Shown here: one piece after another, positions 1-7,042 of the stretch
How positions within the stretch are numbered: the stretch's first letter is position 1
Layout: each line of letters begins with the position of its first letter
Assembly (NCBI GenBank): GCA_023412215.1
Contig: JAEYNX010000003.1
Location: 310,001-374,000, forward strand
Source: Bacillota bacterium
GTDB taxonomy: Bacteria > Bacillota > Clostridia > Oscillospirales > Ruminococcaceae
Direction of reading: 5' to 3'
DNA: 64,000 bases
Notes under the pieces: generated by a model
Database searches by the model: none
What the model was told of the DNA's origin: nothing
What the model saw: the letters and a program-made list of their open reading frames with translations, nothing else
Program-made: the position numbers and the translations under genes

Positions 1-9
1 TCGGGGCAT

Positions 10-726
10 TTACGCTTTGGTGAAGATTGCATTGTTCCCCATTGCAAAGCTGCCGCCCGCCGCGAGCTCGAAATGCAGCTTGGCGATACCAAGGTCTATG
101 GGGTTGCCGTCGCCGCGCAGCGTGGCGGTGGCAACGCCATCCTTATAATACAGATGCACCGGCTGGCGGTTGATAGCCGAGGGTGCGCGCTGCACCGCCT
201 TGACTCCCTCGATAAACCAATCCGGCAGAGCGGTGTCGGCGGTATAAAAGTATTCCAGCGGCCTTGCCTTGCGGTGTACGAGGCCGAGGATGGTCTTTTC
301 TTTGCGTGTGGTGTCGCTTGGCACGTTGCCGATGGGAATGACGCATGCCAGTCTTTCGTCCGTGCCCAGCTCACAGGGGCAGCTCTTGGCATCAAAGGTG
401 CCGCCTACCCAGCAGGTGCCCAGCCCGAGCTTGGTGGCCTCGAGCACCAGCAGCTCGCCGTAGTAGCCAAGCTTTTCCTCAAGATGTGCATCTGCCTTTT
501 TACCCACGAGGGCCAGCAGGCTGCGCACGCCCGAAAACATGCCGTAGCTTTTGCTTAGGCCCTTAAACGCCTTGCTGCCGTCCTCGATAAACTGGATGTG
601 CAGCCCGCTTTTGGTATTGCAGCCGTCTATCAATGCTCGCAGGGCGTTCACCTGTTCGGGGGCTATCGGGGTGCCAAGATAGCTGCGGCGCGAGATACGC
701 CGCGCGATGGCTTCAAGATTCGTCAC
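10..726 (-). CDS. Nitroreductase-like protein (TM1586 type)
   Basis: Probable FMN-dependent NAD(P)H oxidoreductase of the nitroreductase superfamily, about 238 residues. The segments RRSYLG near the N-terminus, LGLGTCWVGGTF in the middle and APSAINRQP near the C-terminus match the two-lobed TM1586-like branch, in which one chain carries two nitroreductase-like halves. I place the start at GTG 726 (VTNLEA...) because GGAGG lies 8 bases upstream; the frame can be extended upstream to a TTG at 741, but that would put the Shine-Dalgarno sequence inside the gene. The stop codon lies at 10-12, so the gene is complete. It is transcribed away from the next gene and is probably monocistronic within what is visible. 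The physiological substrate cannot be told from sequence. Confidence 0.8.
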   Translation of the reverse strand: MTNLEAIARRISRRSYLGTPIAPEQVNALRALIDGCNTKSGLHIQFIEDGSKAFKGLSKSYGMFSGVRSLLALVGKKADAHLEEKLGYYGELLVLEATKLGLGTCWVGGTFDAKSCPCELGTDERLACVIPIGNVPSDTTRKEKTILGLVHRKARPLEYFYTADTALPDWFIEGVKAVQRAPSAINRQPVHLYYKDGVATATLRGDGNPIDLGIAKLHFELAAGGSFAMGNNAIFTKA

Positions 727-980
727 GCAATCCGCCTCCAATATGCAGTATTTTATCCAAGCTTCATTCTATACTGATTTGGTCAAAAAAACAATCACCC
801 ACGGCCGAATTAGCGCCGCTATGCGATTTAAAGGCAAAAAAGGTTTAGCCTACGGAAAGAGTAGCTATTGATTTTTTCTAAAACACCGTATAATATTAGG
901 TGTGGCTTATATAGTTATAATTTTTAAAAAGCTTGATACTTCTTTCAAATCGGTTTTGTGCTTGAGTATTCGGCATAAAA

Positions 981-1000
981 CCAAAAGAAAGGGCATGAAT
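981..1000 (+). repeat. Fragment of the hairpin intergenic repeat (right end)
   Basis: Twenty bases here are identical to the right-hand end of the intergenic repeat at 20111-20270 (read on the minus strand) and nearly so to 4743-4908. As at those sites the fragment sits just upstream of a start codon, here ATG 1006. The 12 bases before it (GGCATAAAACCA) also match the complement of the repeat, which suggests a rearranged remnant. The AAAGAAAGGG core is the only Shine-Dalgarno-like sequence in front of the next gene. Confidence 0.6.
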
Positions 1001-1005
1001 TTACA

Positions 1006-1899
1006 ATGATGCACAACGACCTGTTACAGCACATTCAGTCCAAGATGGGTGAATTCTCGAAAGGCCAGCGCGCCATCGCGGCGTATATGAGCGACCATTA
1101 CGACAAGGCCGCGTTCATGACAGCCTCTAAGCTCGGGGCGACGGTAGGGGTGAGCGAGTCTACCGTCGTGCGTTTTGCCTCCGAGATCGGCTACGAGGGC
1201 TACCCGGAGCTGCAGCACGCTATGCAGGAGATGATCCGCAACAAGCTCACCGCCGTGCAACGCATGGAGGTAACCAACGAGCAGATCGGTAGCGGCGATG
1301 TACTGGAGAAGGTGCTCAATTCCGATATCGAAAAAATTCGGCGCACCCTCGAAAAAACCTCAAAACAGGATTTTGCGCAGGCGGTGGACGCCATTATCGG
1401 CGCAAAGACTATCTACATCATGGGCGGGCGCAGCGCGTCCTCGCTTGCGGGCTTTCTGTATTTCTATTTCAACCTGATATTTCCCCATGTGAAGCTGGTG
1501 AGCACCAACAGCGCCAGCGAGGTGTTCGAGCAGATCCTGCGCATAGGGGAAGGGGACGTGCTCGTTGCCGTCAGCTTCCCACGCTATTCCAAGCGCACCG
1601 TGCGCGCCAGCAACTACGCCTCCAAATCCGGCGCGAAGGTGGTTGCCATCACCGACAGCGAAGCCTCGCCGCTTGCCGCCAATGCCGACCATCTGCTGCT
1701 TGCGCGCAGCGATATGGCAAGCTTTGTCGACTCGTTGGTGGCGCCTTTAAGCCTGATCAACGCGCTCATCATCGCGGTGGGCCTCTCCAAAAAGGACGAG
1801 ATATCGCAAACCTTCGCGAAGCTTGAGAATATATGGGACACCTACCACGTATACGAGAAAAATGATGTCGCTGTAAGCGAAGAGAGCCAGATGGATTAA
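1006..1899 (+). CDS. MurR/RpiR family transcriptional regulator
   Basis: Sugar-phosphate-responsive transcription factor, 297 residues. The N-terminal 80 or so residues form the RpiR helix-turn-helix (recognition part near GVSESTVVRFASEIGYEGYPEL). Residues from about 125 form a SIS domain that binds phosphosugars, with the IYIMGGRSAS segment typical of its phosphate loop. The length is normal for the family. Start codons ATG 1006 and ATG 1009 are both possible; the only ribosome-binding-like sequence is AAAGAAAGGG about 10 bases upstream, which belongs to a repeat fragment. The next gene begins 51 bp after the stop on the same strand, so the two may be co-transcribed. The controlled sugar pathway is not evident from the neighbours. 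Confidence 0.88.
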   Translation: MMHNDLLQHIQSKMGEFSKGQRAIAAYMSDHYDKAAFMTASKLGATVGVSESTVVRFASEIGYEGYPELQHAMQEMIRNKLTAVQRMEVTNEQIGSGDVLEKVLNSDIEKIRRTLEKTSKQDFAQAVDAIIGAKTIYIMGGRSASSLAGFLYFYFNLIFPHVKLVSTNSASEVFEQILRIGEGDVLVAVSFPRYSKRTVRASNYASKSGAKVVAITDSEASPLAANADHLLLARSDMASFVDSLVAPLSLINALIIAVGLSKKDEISQTFAKLENIWDTYHVYEKNDVAVSEESQMD

Positions 1900-1950
1900 G
1901 TTTGGCTCACAAGCCGCGATGTAAAAAAGATAGAACAGGGAGTAACCGAC

Positions 1951-3183
1951 TTGGCAAGATACGATGCAATCGTCATAGGCGCGGGCGCCGCAGGGCTGAT
2001 GGCGGCGGGCAGAGCGGCACAGCTCGGCAAAAATGTGCTGCTGCTTGAAAAGAACGACCGCCCCGCAAGAAAGCTGATGATAACCGGCAAAGGACGCTGC
2101 AATGTCACCAACAACTGCGCCGAGGACGCATTCATCACACGGGTAAAGACCAACGGGCGCTTTCTGTACAGCGCCATCTCGGCATTCCCGCCGCGCGAGA
2201 CGATTGCCTTTTTTGAAGGCCGCGGCCTGCACCTGAAAACCGAGCGGGGCAACCGCGTGTTCCCAGTCTCCGACAAGGCGGTGGACGTGGTGGACAGTCT
2301 GGTTGCTTTTGTAAAGGAAGAGGGTGTGCGTCTGCAAAAGGGCACCGTTAAAAGCCTGATGCTGGTAGACGGCACGGTTTGCGGCGTTGTGCTGGACGAC
2401 GGCACGCAGATTGAGAGCGGCGCGGTGGTGATTGCCACCGGCGGGCTTTCGTACCCGCTTACCGGTTCCACGGGGGACGGCTACCGTCTGGCGAGGCAGG
2501 CAGGGCATGCGGTTATAGACCCGACGCCTTCTCTGGTGCCCATCGTGGCGGAGGAGGGCTGGTGCAAAGACCTCATGGGCCTTTCGCTTAAAAATGTTAC
2601 GCTTTCGGTGCATGAAAAGGGAAAGCCGAAGCCGGTATTTTGTGAGCTTGGCGAGATGCTGTTTACCCATTTCGGTGTATCCGGCCCGCTGGTGCTCAGC
2701 GCCTCGTCGCTGATGGACGCGCACCGCATTTCGGATTACACGCTCTCCATCGACTTAAAGCCGGCGCTTTCGGCGGAGCAGCTCGATAAGCGCCTGCAAA
2801 GGGATTTTTCCATTAATTTAAACAAGGATTTTATCAATTCTCTCGGCGACCTGTTGCCCAAAAAGCTGATACCTGTTATAGTATATCTATGTGGTATACC
2901 ACCCGAAACGAAGGTAAACCAGCTTACCCGTGAGATGCGAAAAGCCCTTGCCGACACCGTAAAATCGCTTCGCGTTACCCCCAAGGCGTTTCGTCCCATC
3001 GAAGAGGCGATTATCACCTGTGGCGGGGTAAAGGTGAGCGAAATAAGCCCCAAAACCATGCAGTCCAAGCTGTACGAAGGGCTGTATTTTGCGGGGGAGG
3101 TCATCGACGTGGATGCGTATACCGGCGGGTACAACCTGCAGATCGCCTTCTGCACGGGCTTTTTGGCTGGCCAGAACGTTTAA
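1951..3183 (+). CDS. BaiN/HI0933-family FAD-dependent oxidoreductase
   Basis: Flavoprotein of 410 residues in the HI0933/YhiN/BaiN family (often labelled aminoacetone oxidase family). The N-terminal Rossmann fold carries IGAGAAGLMAAGRAAQLG for FAD, followed by KLMITGKGRCNVTN, a family signature. The C-terminal part holds TCGGVKVSEISPKTMQSKL and the second FAD-contact block GEVIDVDAYTGGYNLQIAF. The start is TTG 1951 with ACAGGGAG about 8 bases before it. BaiN acts in bile-acid dehydroxylation in some gut Clostridia, but most family members have no known substrate, and no bai genes are nearby. Adjacency to cmk and ispH is common in Firmicutes, which argues for a housekeeping role. Confidence 0.88.
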   Translation: MARYDAIVIGAGAAGLMAAGRAAQLGKNVLLLEKNDRPARKLMITGKGRCNVTNNCAEDAFITRVKTNGRFLYSAISAFPPRETIAFFEGRGLHLKTERGNRVFPVSDKAVDVVDSLVAFVKEEGVRLQKGTVKSLMLVDGTVCGVVLDDGTQIESGAVVIATGGLSYPLTGSTGDGYRLARQAGHAVIDPTPSLVPIVAEEGWCKDLMGLSLKNVTLSVHEKGKPKPVFCELGEMLFTHFGVSGPLVLSASSLMDAHRISDYTLSIDLKPALSAEQLDKRLQRDFSINLNKDFINSLGDLLPKKLIPVIVYLCGIPPETKVNQLTREMRKALADTVKSLRVTPKAFRPIEEAIITCGGVKVSEISPKTMQSKLYEGLYFAGEVIDVDAYTGGYNLQIAFCTGFLAGQNV

Positions 3184-3286
3184 CGTTATAGCATGATATA
3201 AATTCCATAGGGTAGTCGCTTTAGCCGGCTTATAATATTTATTCTCTTTGGTTTCCGTATAGGGGAAACGGAAAGGTTATGCAGTT

Positions 3287-3967
3287 ATGATTAACACAAA
3301 AGCGGTTGCCATCGACGGCCCTTCGGGCGCGGGGAAAAGTACCATTGCGCGCGCCATTGCAAAAGAACTGGGCTATATTTATGTGGATACGGGCGCATTA
3401 TACCGCGCAATCGGGTTATATGCGCTCACCTGCGGCGCCGATACGCGCGACGCGGAGCAGGTAGTGCCGCTGCTCAAGCGCATTGAGGTGGCGCTGCGCT
3501 TTGTAAAAGGCGAGCAGCGCGTGATCTTAAACGGTGAGGATGTGTCGCAGCGCATACGCGAGAACGCAGTGTCCATGGCCGCCTCCAACGTTTCGGCTAT
3601 CCCCGAGGTGCGCGCCTTTTTATTCGACCTTCAGCGCAGCATCGCGGCGGCAAACAACGTAATAATGGATGGCCGCGATATCGGCACGGTGGTGCTTCCC
3701 GGTGCCGATGTCAAGGTGTTTTTAACCGCAACGCCCGAAGACCGCGCGAAACGCCGTTGCGAGGAGCTTGCCTTAAAGGGGGAGCTGATCGACTACAGAA
3801 CGGTGCTAAACGAGATCAAGGAGCGCGATTATAACGATTCCCACCGCGAGGTGGCGCCTCTTAAAAAGGCGGACGACGCCGTGACGGTAGACACCACCGG
3901 GTACGTGCTTGAGCAGTCCATTGCCGAGCTTACCGCGCTTATCAAGGCACGGCTGGGGGTAGAATAA
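3287..3967 (+). CDS. cmk: Cytidylate kinase
   Basis: Phosphorylates CMP and dCMP to the diphosphates with ATP, in the cytoplasm. The P-loop GPSGAGKST lies at residues 10-18 and is followed by YVDTGALYRA, the CMP-binding signature. MDGRDIGTVVLPGADVKVFL and the lid region with RAKRRCEEL are also present. The length of 226 residues is normal. The start ATG 3287 is preceded by GGAAAGG at a spacing of about 10. The order cmk, plsC, ispH-S1 is a conserved cluster in Clostridia and supports the call. No divergence from the family is visible. Confidence 0.97.
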   Translation: MINTKAVAIDGPSGAGKSTIARAIAKELGYIYVDTGALYRAIGLYALTCGADTRDAEQVVPLLKRIEVALRFVKGEQRVILNGEDVSQRIRENAVSMAASNVSAIPEVRAFLFDLQRSIAAANNVIMDGRDIGTVVLPGADVKVFLTATPEDRAKRRCEELALKGELIDYRTVLNEIKERDYNDSHREVAPLKKADDAVTVDTTGYVLEQSIAELTALIKARLGVE

Positions 3968-4101
3968 AAAACGTTTTAACAGCCTTACTAAGACCGTTCT
4001 ATGCGCTCAAACAACTCTAAGCCGCTGCAATATATTAAGATCGGCTAATCCCTTTTCGGTCTGTGCCGAAATAGTTTAAGCCGGAAAGGTATGGTGACAA
4101 C

Positions 4102-4725
4102 ATGAGTTTATATCCGCTGGGCGTAGTACTTATGACTGCTATTACAGCCTTGTTTTATCGCACGCGAACCGTCGGGGTAGAAAATCTTGAGCGGGAGGGC
4201 GGTTTTATCCTTTCCAGCAATCATGTATCGGCCTACGACCCGATATTCCTCTCACTTGGCGCATACAAGGCCAAAAAGAAGATAAACTACATGGCGAAAG
4301 CCGAATTATTAAGGATACCGATTGCGGGTTCGGTTTTAAAGGCGCTTGGCGCATTCCCCGTGCGCCGCGGCAAGGGCGACCGCGGGGCGATTGAAAAGGC
4401 GGTGAGCATCGTAAAGGAAGGCCAGGTATTCGGCATCTTCCCGGAGGGGCACCGTTCCAAAACGGGCGAGCCGCAGCCGCCCAAGTCGGGTGTAGCCGTT
4501 GTGGCGGCGAGAACTCACGCCGAGGTTGTTCCCTGTGCCATCCATATTGCGGAGGGCAAGTTCAGGCTTTTTTCGCACATAACGGTGCGCTTTGGCAAGG
4601 CGATACCGTATGAGGCCCTCGGCCTTACCGATGATTTTAACACCCCGCAGCTGAAAGCGGCGAGCAATGTCATCATGGGCAAAACCATCGAGTTGTTAAA
4701 GCTCGGCTCGGCATTTAATCATTAA
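4102..4725 (+). CDS. plsC: 1-acyl-sn-glycerol-3-phosphate acyltransferase
   Basis: Acylates lysophosphatidic acid to phosphatidic acid at the inner face of the membrane. The catalytic H-x4-D motif is seen in NHVSAYDP (about residue 40) and the glycerol-phosphate-binding motif in FPEGHRS (about residue 114). The N-terminus (VVLMTAITALFY) is a hydrophobic membrane anchor. The length of 207 residues fits short PlsC proteins. The gene lies between cmk and ispH-S1 on the same strand. Its 3' intergenic space is filled almost entirely by the hairpin repeat at 4743-4908. Confidence 0.94.
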   Translation: MSLYPLGVVLMTAITALFYRTRTVGVENLEREGGFILSSNHVSAYDPIFLSLGAYKAKKKINYMAKAELLRIPIAGSVLKALGAFPVRRGKGDRGAIEKAVSIVKEGQVFGIFPEGHRSKTGEPQPPKSGVAVVAARTHAEVVPCAIHIAEGKFRLFSHITVRFGKAIPYEALGLTDDFNTPQLKAASNVIMGKTIELLKLGSAFNH

Positions 4726-4742
4726 ATTAAAACTAGGAGCCT

Positions 4743-4908
4743 AGGTTGAAAGAAAATCTTTGGGCCCTCGAAAAACTGCTTGTAAAAACGATGAAGGGTT
4801 AACCCTTCATCGTCATGCAAGCCCTTCCTGCCGCTATGCGGCACCGGCACTTTTTAATTTGGTTTTATGCCCTTTCTTTTGGGCGTAAGGCCCAAAAGAA
4901 AGGGCATG
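4743..4908 (+). repeat. Intergenic hairpin repeat, copy 1
   Basis: This stretch matches the minus strand of 20111-20270 almost base for base, apart from a 9-base insertion and scattered changes. Elements in order: TTGAAAGAAAATCTTT; CTCGAAAAACTGC; a perfect hairpin ACGATGAAGGGTT/AACCCTTCATCGT; a small CCGC-TAT-GCGG hairpin; and a perfect 18-bp hairpin with loop GTAAG at 4866-4907. The 3' arm of that last hairpin holds AAAGAAAGGG, the only Shine-Dalgarno-like sequence before ispH. The copy fills the plsC-ispH gap and has the same orientation relative to transcription as copy 2. No coding capacity or transposase is seen. Confidence 0.9.
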
Positions 4909-4917
4909 GATCTTATC

Positions 4918-6879
4918 ATGAGAGAGATTGTGCTCGCAAAAACTGCGGGCTTCTGTTTTGGGGTAGACCGTGCGGTAAACATGGTGTACGGCCTGCTTGA
5001 AAAGGGCAAACGGGTATGTACGCTCGGGCCAATTATCCACAACCCGCAGATGGTCGCCATGCTTCACGAAAAGGGCGCGCGCACCATCGATTCGCCAAGC
5101 GGTGCGCTTTTTGGCGAGACGGTGGTCATTCGTTCGCACGGAGTGCCGCAGAATACCTACGACGAACTTGAAAAAGCGGGCTGTGAGGTAGCCGACGCCA
5201 CCTGCCCATATGTTGCCAAGATACAGCGTATTATTCGCGAGAAATCCGGCGAGGGCGGGGTCATTTTGGTGGCGGGCGACAAGGCCCACCCCGAGGTGGA
5301 AGGCATCTGCGGACACTGCTTAGGGAATGCTTATGTATTCAAGGATGAGCAGGAGCTGGATAGGCTTATCAGCGAGTATAAAGATTTTGGTGGAAAGCCA
5401 AAATATCTGGTAGCGCAGACAACATTTAACCAGCAGATTTTCGAAAAATGCGTTAAAACTGCGAAAAAAGTGTATACAAATCTCACAATTTTTGATACAA
5501 TATGTAAGGCTACCGCACTTCGACAGCAAGAGGCGTTTCGTATCTCACAGCAATCGGATTTGATGCTTGTCATCGGTGGCAGGCTAAGCTCAAATACCGC
5601 GAAGCTCGCCGAGATTTGCGCGCAGAACTGCAAAACGGTGCTGATTGAAACGGCAGCCGAATTAACGAATAATATATTTAAAAACGCCAATGAAATCGGT
5701 GTTACTGCCGGCGCTTCCACTCCGGCTTGCATAATTAAGGAGGTACAAACAACAATGAGTGAAATTTTGAACAATATCGATGCCGAGGACGTAAGCTTTG
5801 AAGAGGCACTCGAGCAGTCTCTTAAAAGTGTGCAGAACGGCGACAAAGTAAAGGGTATTGTATCGGGCATCTTCCCAACAGAAATTGCGGTGGAGATCGG
5901 CACGAAGCATGCCTGCTATGTTCCGCTTGCCGAGCTTACCGATGACGCAAGTCTGAAACCGGAGGATATTGTCAAAAAGGGCGAAGAGCTTGACCTTGTT
6001 GTGGTAAGAGTCAACGATGTTGACGGTACGGTAATGCTCTCGAAAAAACGTTTTGATGCGATTGCCGGTTACGAAAGGGTATGCAATGCCGTAGACACAC
6101 AGGAAGTGCTTGAAGGCAAGGTTATAGAGGTTGTGAAGGGCGGCGTGCTCGCCACCACCAACGGCGTGCGGGTGTTCATCCCCGCGTCTCAGGCTACTGT
6201 TTCCCGCGACGAGCCGCTTGAAGGCCTGCTGCGCAAGACGGTGCGCTTCCGTATTCTCGAGGTGAACCGCCAGCGCGGCCGTGCGGTAGGCTCCATCCGC
6301 TCTGTTGCCAGAGAAGAGCGCAAAGAGGCCGAGGAGAAGATTTGGAACGAGATCGCCGAGGGCCAGACCTTTACCGGTACGGTGAAGTCCCTCGTAAACT
6401 TCGGCGCGTTTGTTGATATCGGCGGTGTAGACGGCTTGGTACATATCTCCGAGCTGTCGTGGAACCGTATCAAGCATCCTTCCGAGGTTGTAAAGGTTGG
6501 CGACGTTCTTGAGGTATTCGTAAAGGGCATCGACAAAGAGAACAGGCGCATCTCGCTTGGTTATAAGAAAACCGAGGATAACCCCTGGGAGATTTTCAAG
6601 CGCGACTATCAGGTGGGCGATGTTGTAAACGTAAAGATTGCCTCCCTCACACAGTTCGGCGCTTTTGCCACCATCATCCCGGGCATTGACGGCCTTATCC
6701 ATGTTTCGCAGATCTCCAACGAGCGCGTGGCGAAGCCGCACGACGTACTGAAGGTTGGCCAGCAGGTGGATGTAAAGATTACCGAGATCGACCTTGAGAA
6801 GAAGCGCATCAGCCTTTCCATCAAGGCGCTGCTGCCCGATGCCCCCACAGACGAAGAGTTCACAGAGGTAGCCGAATAA
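4918..6879 (+). CDS. ispH: IspH-ribosomal protein S1 fusion
   Basis: Fused protein of 653 residues. Residues 1 to about 280 are 4-hydroxy-3-methylbut-2-enyl diphosphate reductase (last step of the MEP isoprenoid pathway); the three [4Fe-4S] cysteines fall in AGFCFGVDRA, DATCPYVAKI and DTICKATALRQ, with the HGV and HPEVEGI substrate-site motifs. Residues from about 325 hold four S1 RNA-binding domains, the last two classic (NFGAFVDIGGVDGLVHIS, QFGAFATIIPGIDGLIHVS). This fusion is a known clostridial arrangement. I use ATG 4918 (MREIVLAK); upstream in-frame ATGs at 4867 and 4906 lie inside the intergenic repeat and add no conserved sequence. A strong internal Shine-Dalgarno lies at the domain junction. 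An intrinsic terminator follows. Confidence 0.95.
   Translation: MREIVLAKTAGFCFGVDRAVNMVYGLLEKGKRVCTLGPIIHNPQMVAMLHEKGARTIDSPSGALFGETVVIRSHGVPQNTYDELEKAGCEVADATCPYVAKIQRIIREKSGEGGVILVAGDKAHPEVEGICGHCLGNAYVFKDEQELDRLISEYKDFGGKPKYLVAQTTFNQQIFEKCVKTAKKVYTNLTIFDTICKATALRQQEAFRISQQSDLMLVIGGRLSSNTAKLAEICAQNCKTVLIETAAELTNNIFKNANEIGVTAGASTPACIIKEVQTTMSEILNNIDAEDVSFEEALEQSLKSVQNGDKVKGIVSGIFPTEIAVEIGTKHACYVPLAELTDDASLKPEDIVKKGEELDLVVVRVNDVDGTVMLSKKRFDAIAGYERVCNAVDTQEVLEGKVIEVVKGGVLATTNGVRVFIPASQATVSRDEPLEGLLRKTVRFRILEVNRQRGRAVGSIRSVAREERKEAEEKIWNEIAEGQTFTGTVKSLVNFGAFVDIGGVDGLVHISELSWNRIKHPSEVVKVGDVLEVFVKGIDKENRRISLGYKKTEDNPWEIFKRDYQVGDVVNVKIASLTQFGAFATIIPGIDGLIHVSQISNERVAKPHDVLKVGQQVDVKITEIDLEKKRISLSIKALLPDAPTDEEFTEVAE
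5737..5757 (+). promoter_or_regulatory. Internal ribosome-binding site at the IspH/S1 junction
   Basis: AAGGAGGT at 5737-5744 is followed by an in-frame ATG at 5755, exactly where the IspH domain ends and the acidic linker into the S1 domains begins (MSEILNN). Translation from here would give a free S1 protein of about 374 residues. The same bases encode Lys-Glu-Val in the last IspH helix, so the match could be a by-product of coding. Confidence 0.4.
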
Positions 6880-6900
6880 TCCGTTTTTTGCATGATCATC

Positions 6901-6934
6901 GCTCCCCGGTTTTTTAAAGCCGGGGAGCTTTTTG
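6901..6934 (+). terminator. Intrinsic terminator after ispH-S1
   Basis: Perfect 9-bp stem GCTCCCCGG/CCGGGGAGC followed by TTTTT, 21 bp after the stop codon. Confidence 0.9.
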
Positions 6935-7042
6935 CGTCCTTCCCGTGCCGCTCTAAAATGGTATATAACCGCTTTTCATCGAATATGATTGGACTGGCAG
7001 TGCAACAGCATGAAGATAAAAAGCCAACAGGGAGGGCTAACG

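Noticed and set aside
1747..2724. Long open frame on the minus strand opposite the BaiN-like gene
   Set aside because: It mirrors a GC-rich real gene, has no ribosome-binding site and its translation is Arg/His/Ala-rich with no family signature.
4867..4917. N-terminal extension of IspH from ATG 4867
   Set aside because: The extra 17 residues come from the intergenic repeat, and the conserved IspH N-terminus begins at MREIVLAK (4918).
4834..5316. Minus-strand frame starting in the repeat (also seen at 19947-20213 on plus)
   Set aside because: The shared peptide is only the translated hairpin repeat; it is not a protein family.
5662..6741. Long minus-strand frame across ispH-S1
   Set aside because: The plus strand encodes four clear S1 domains; the antisense product matches no fold and has no start signal.
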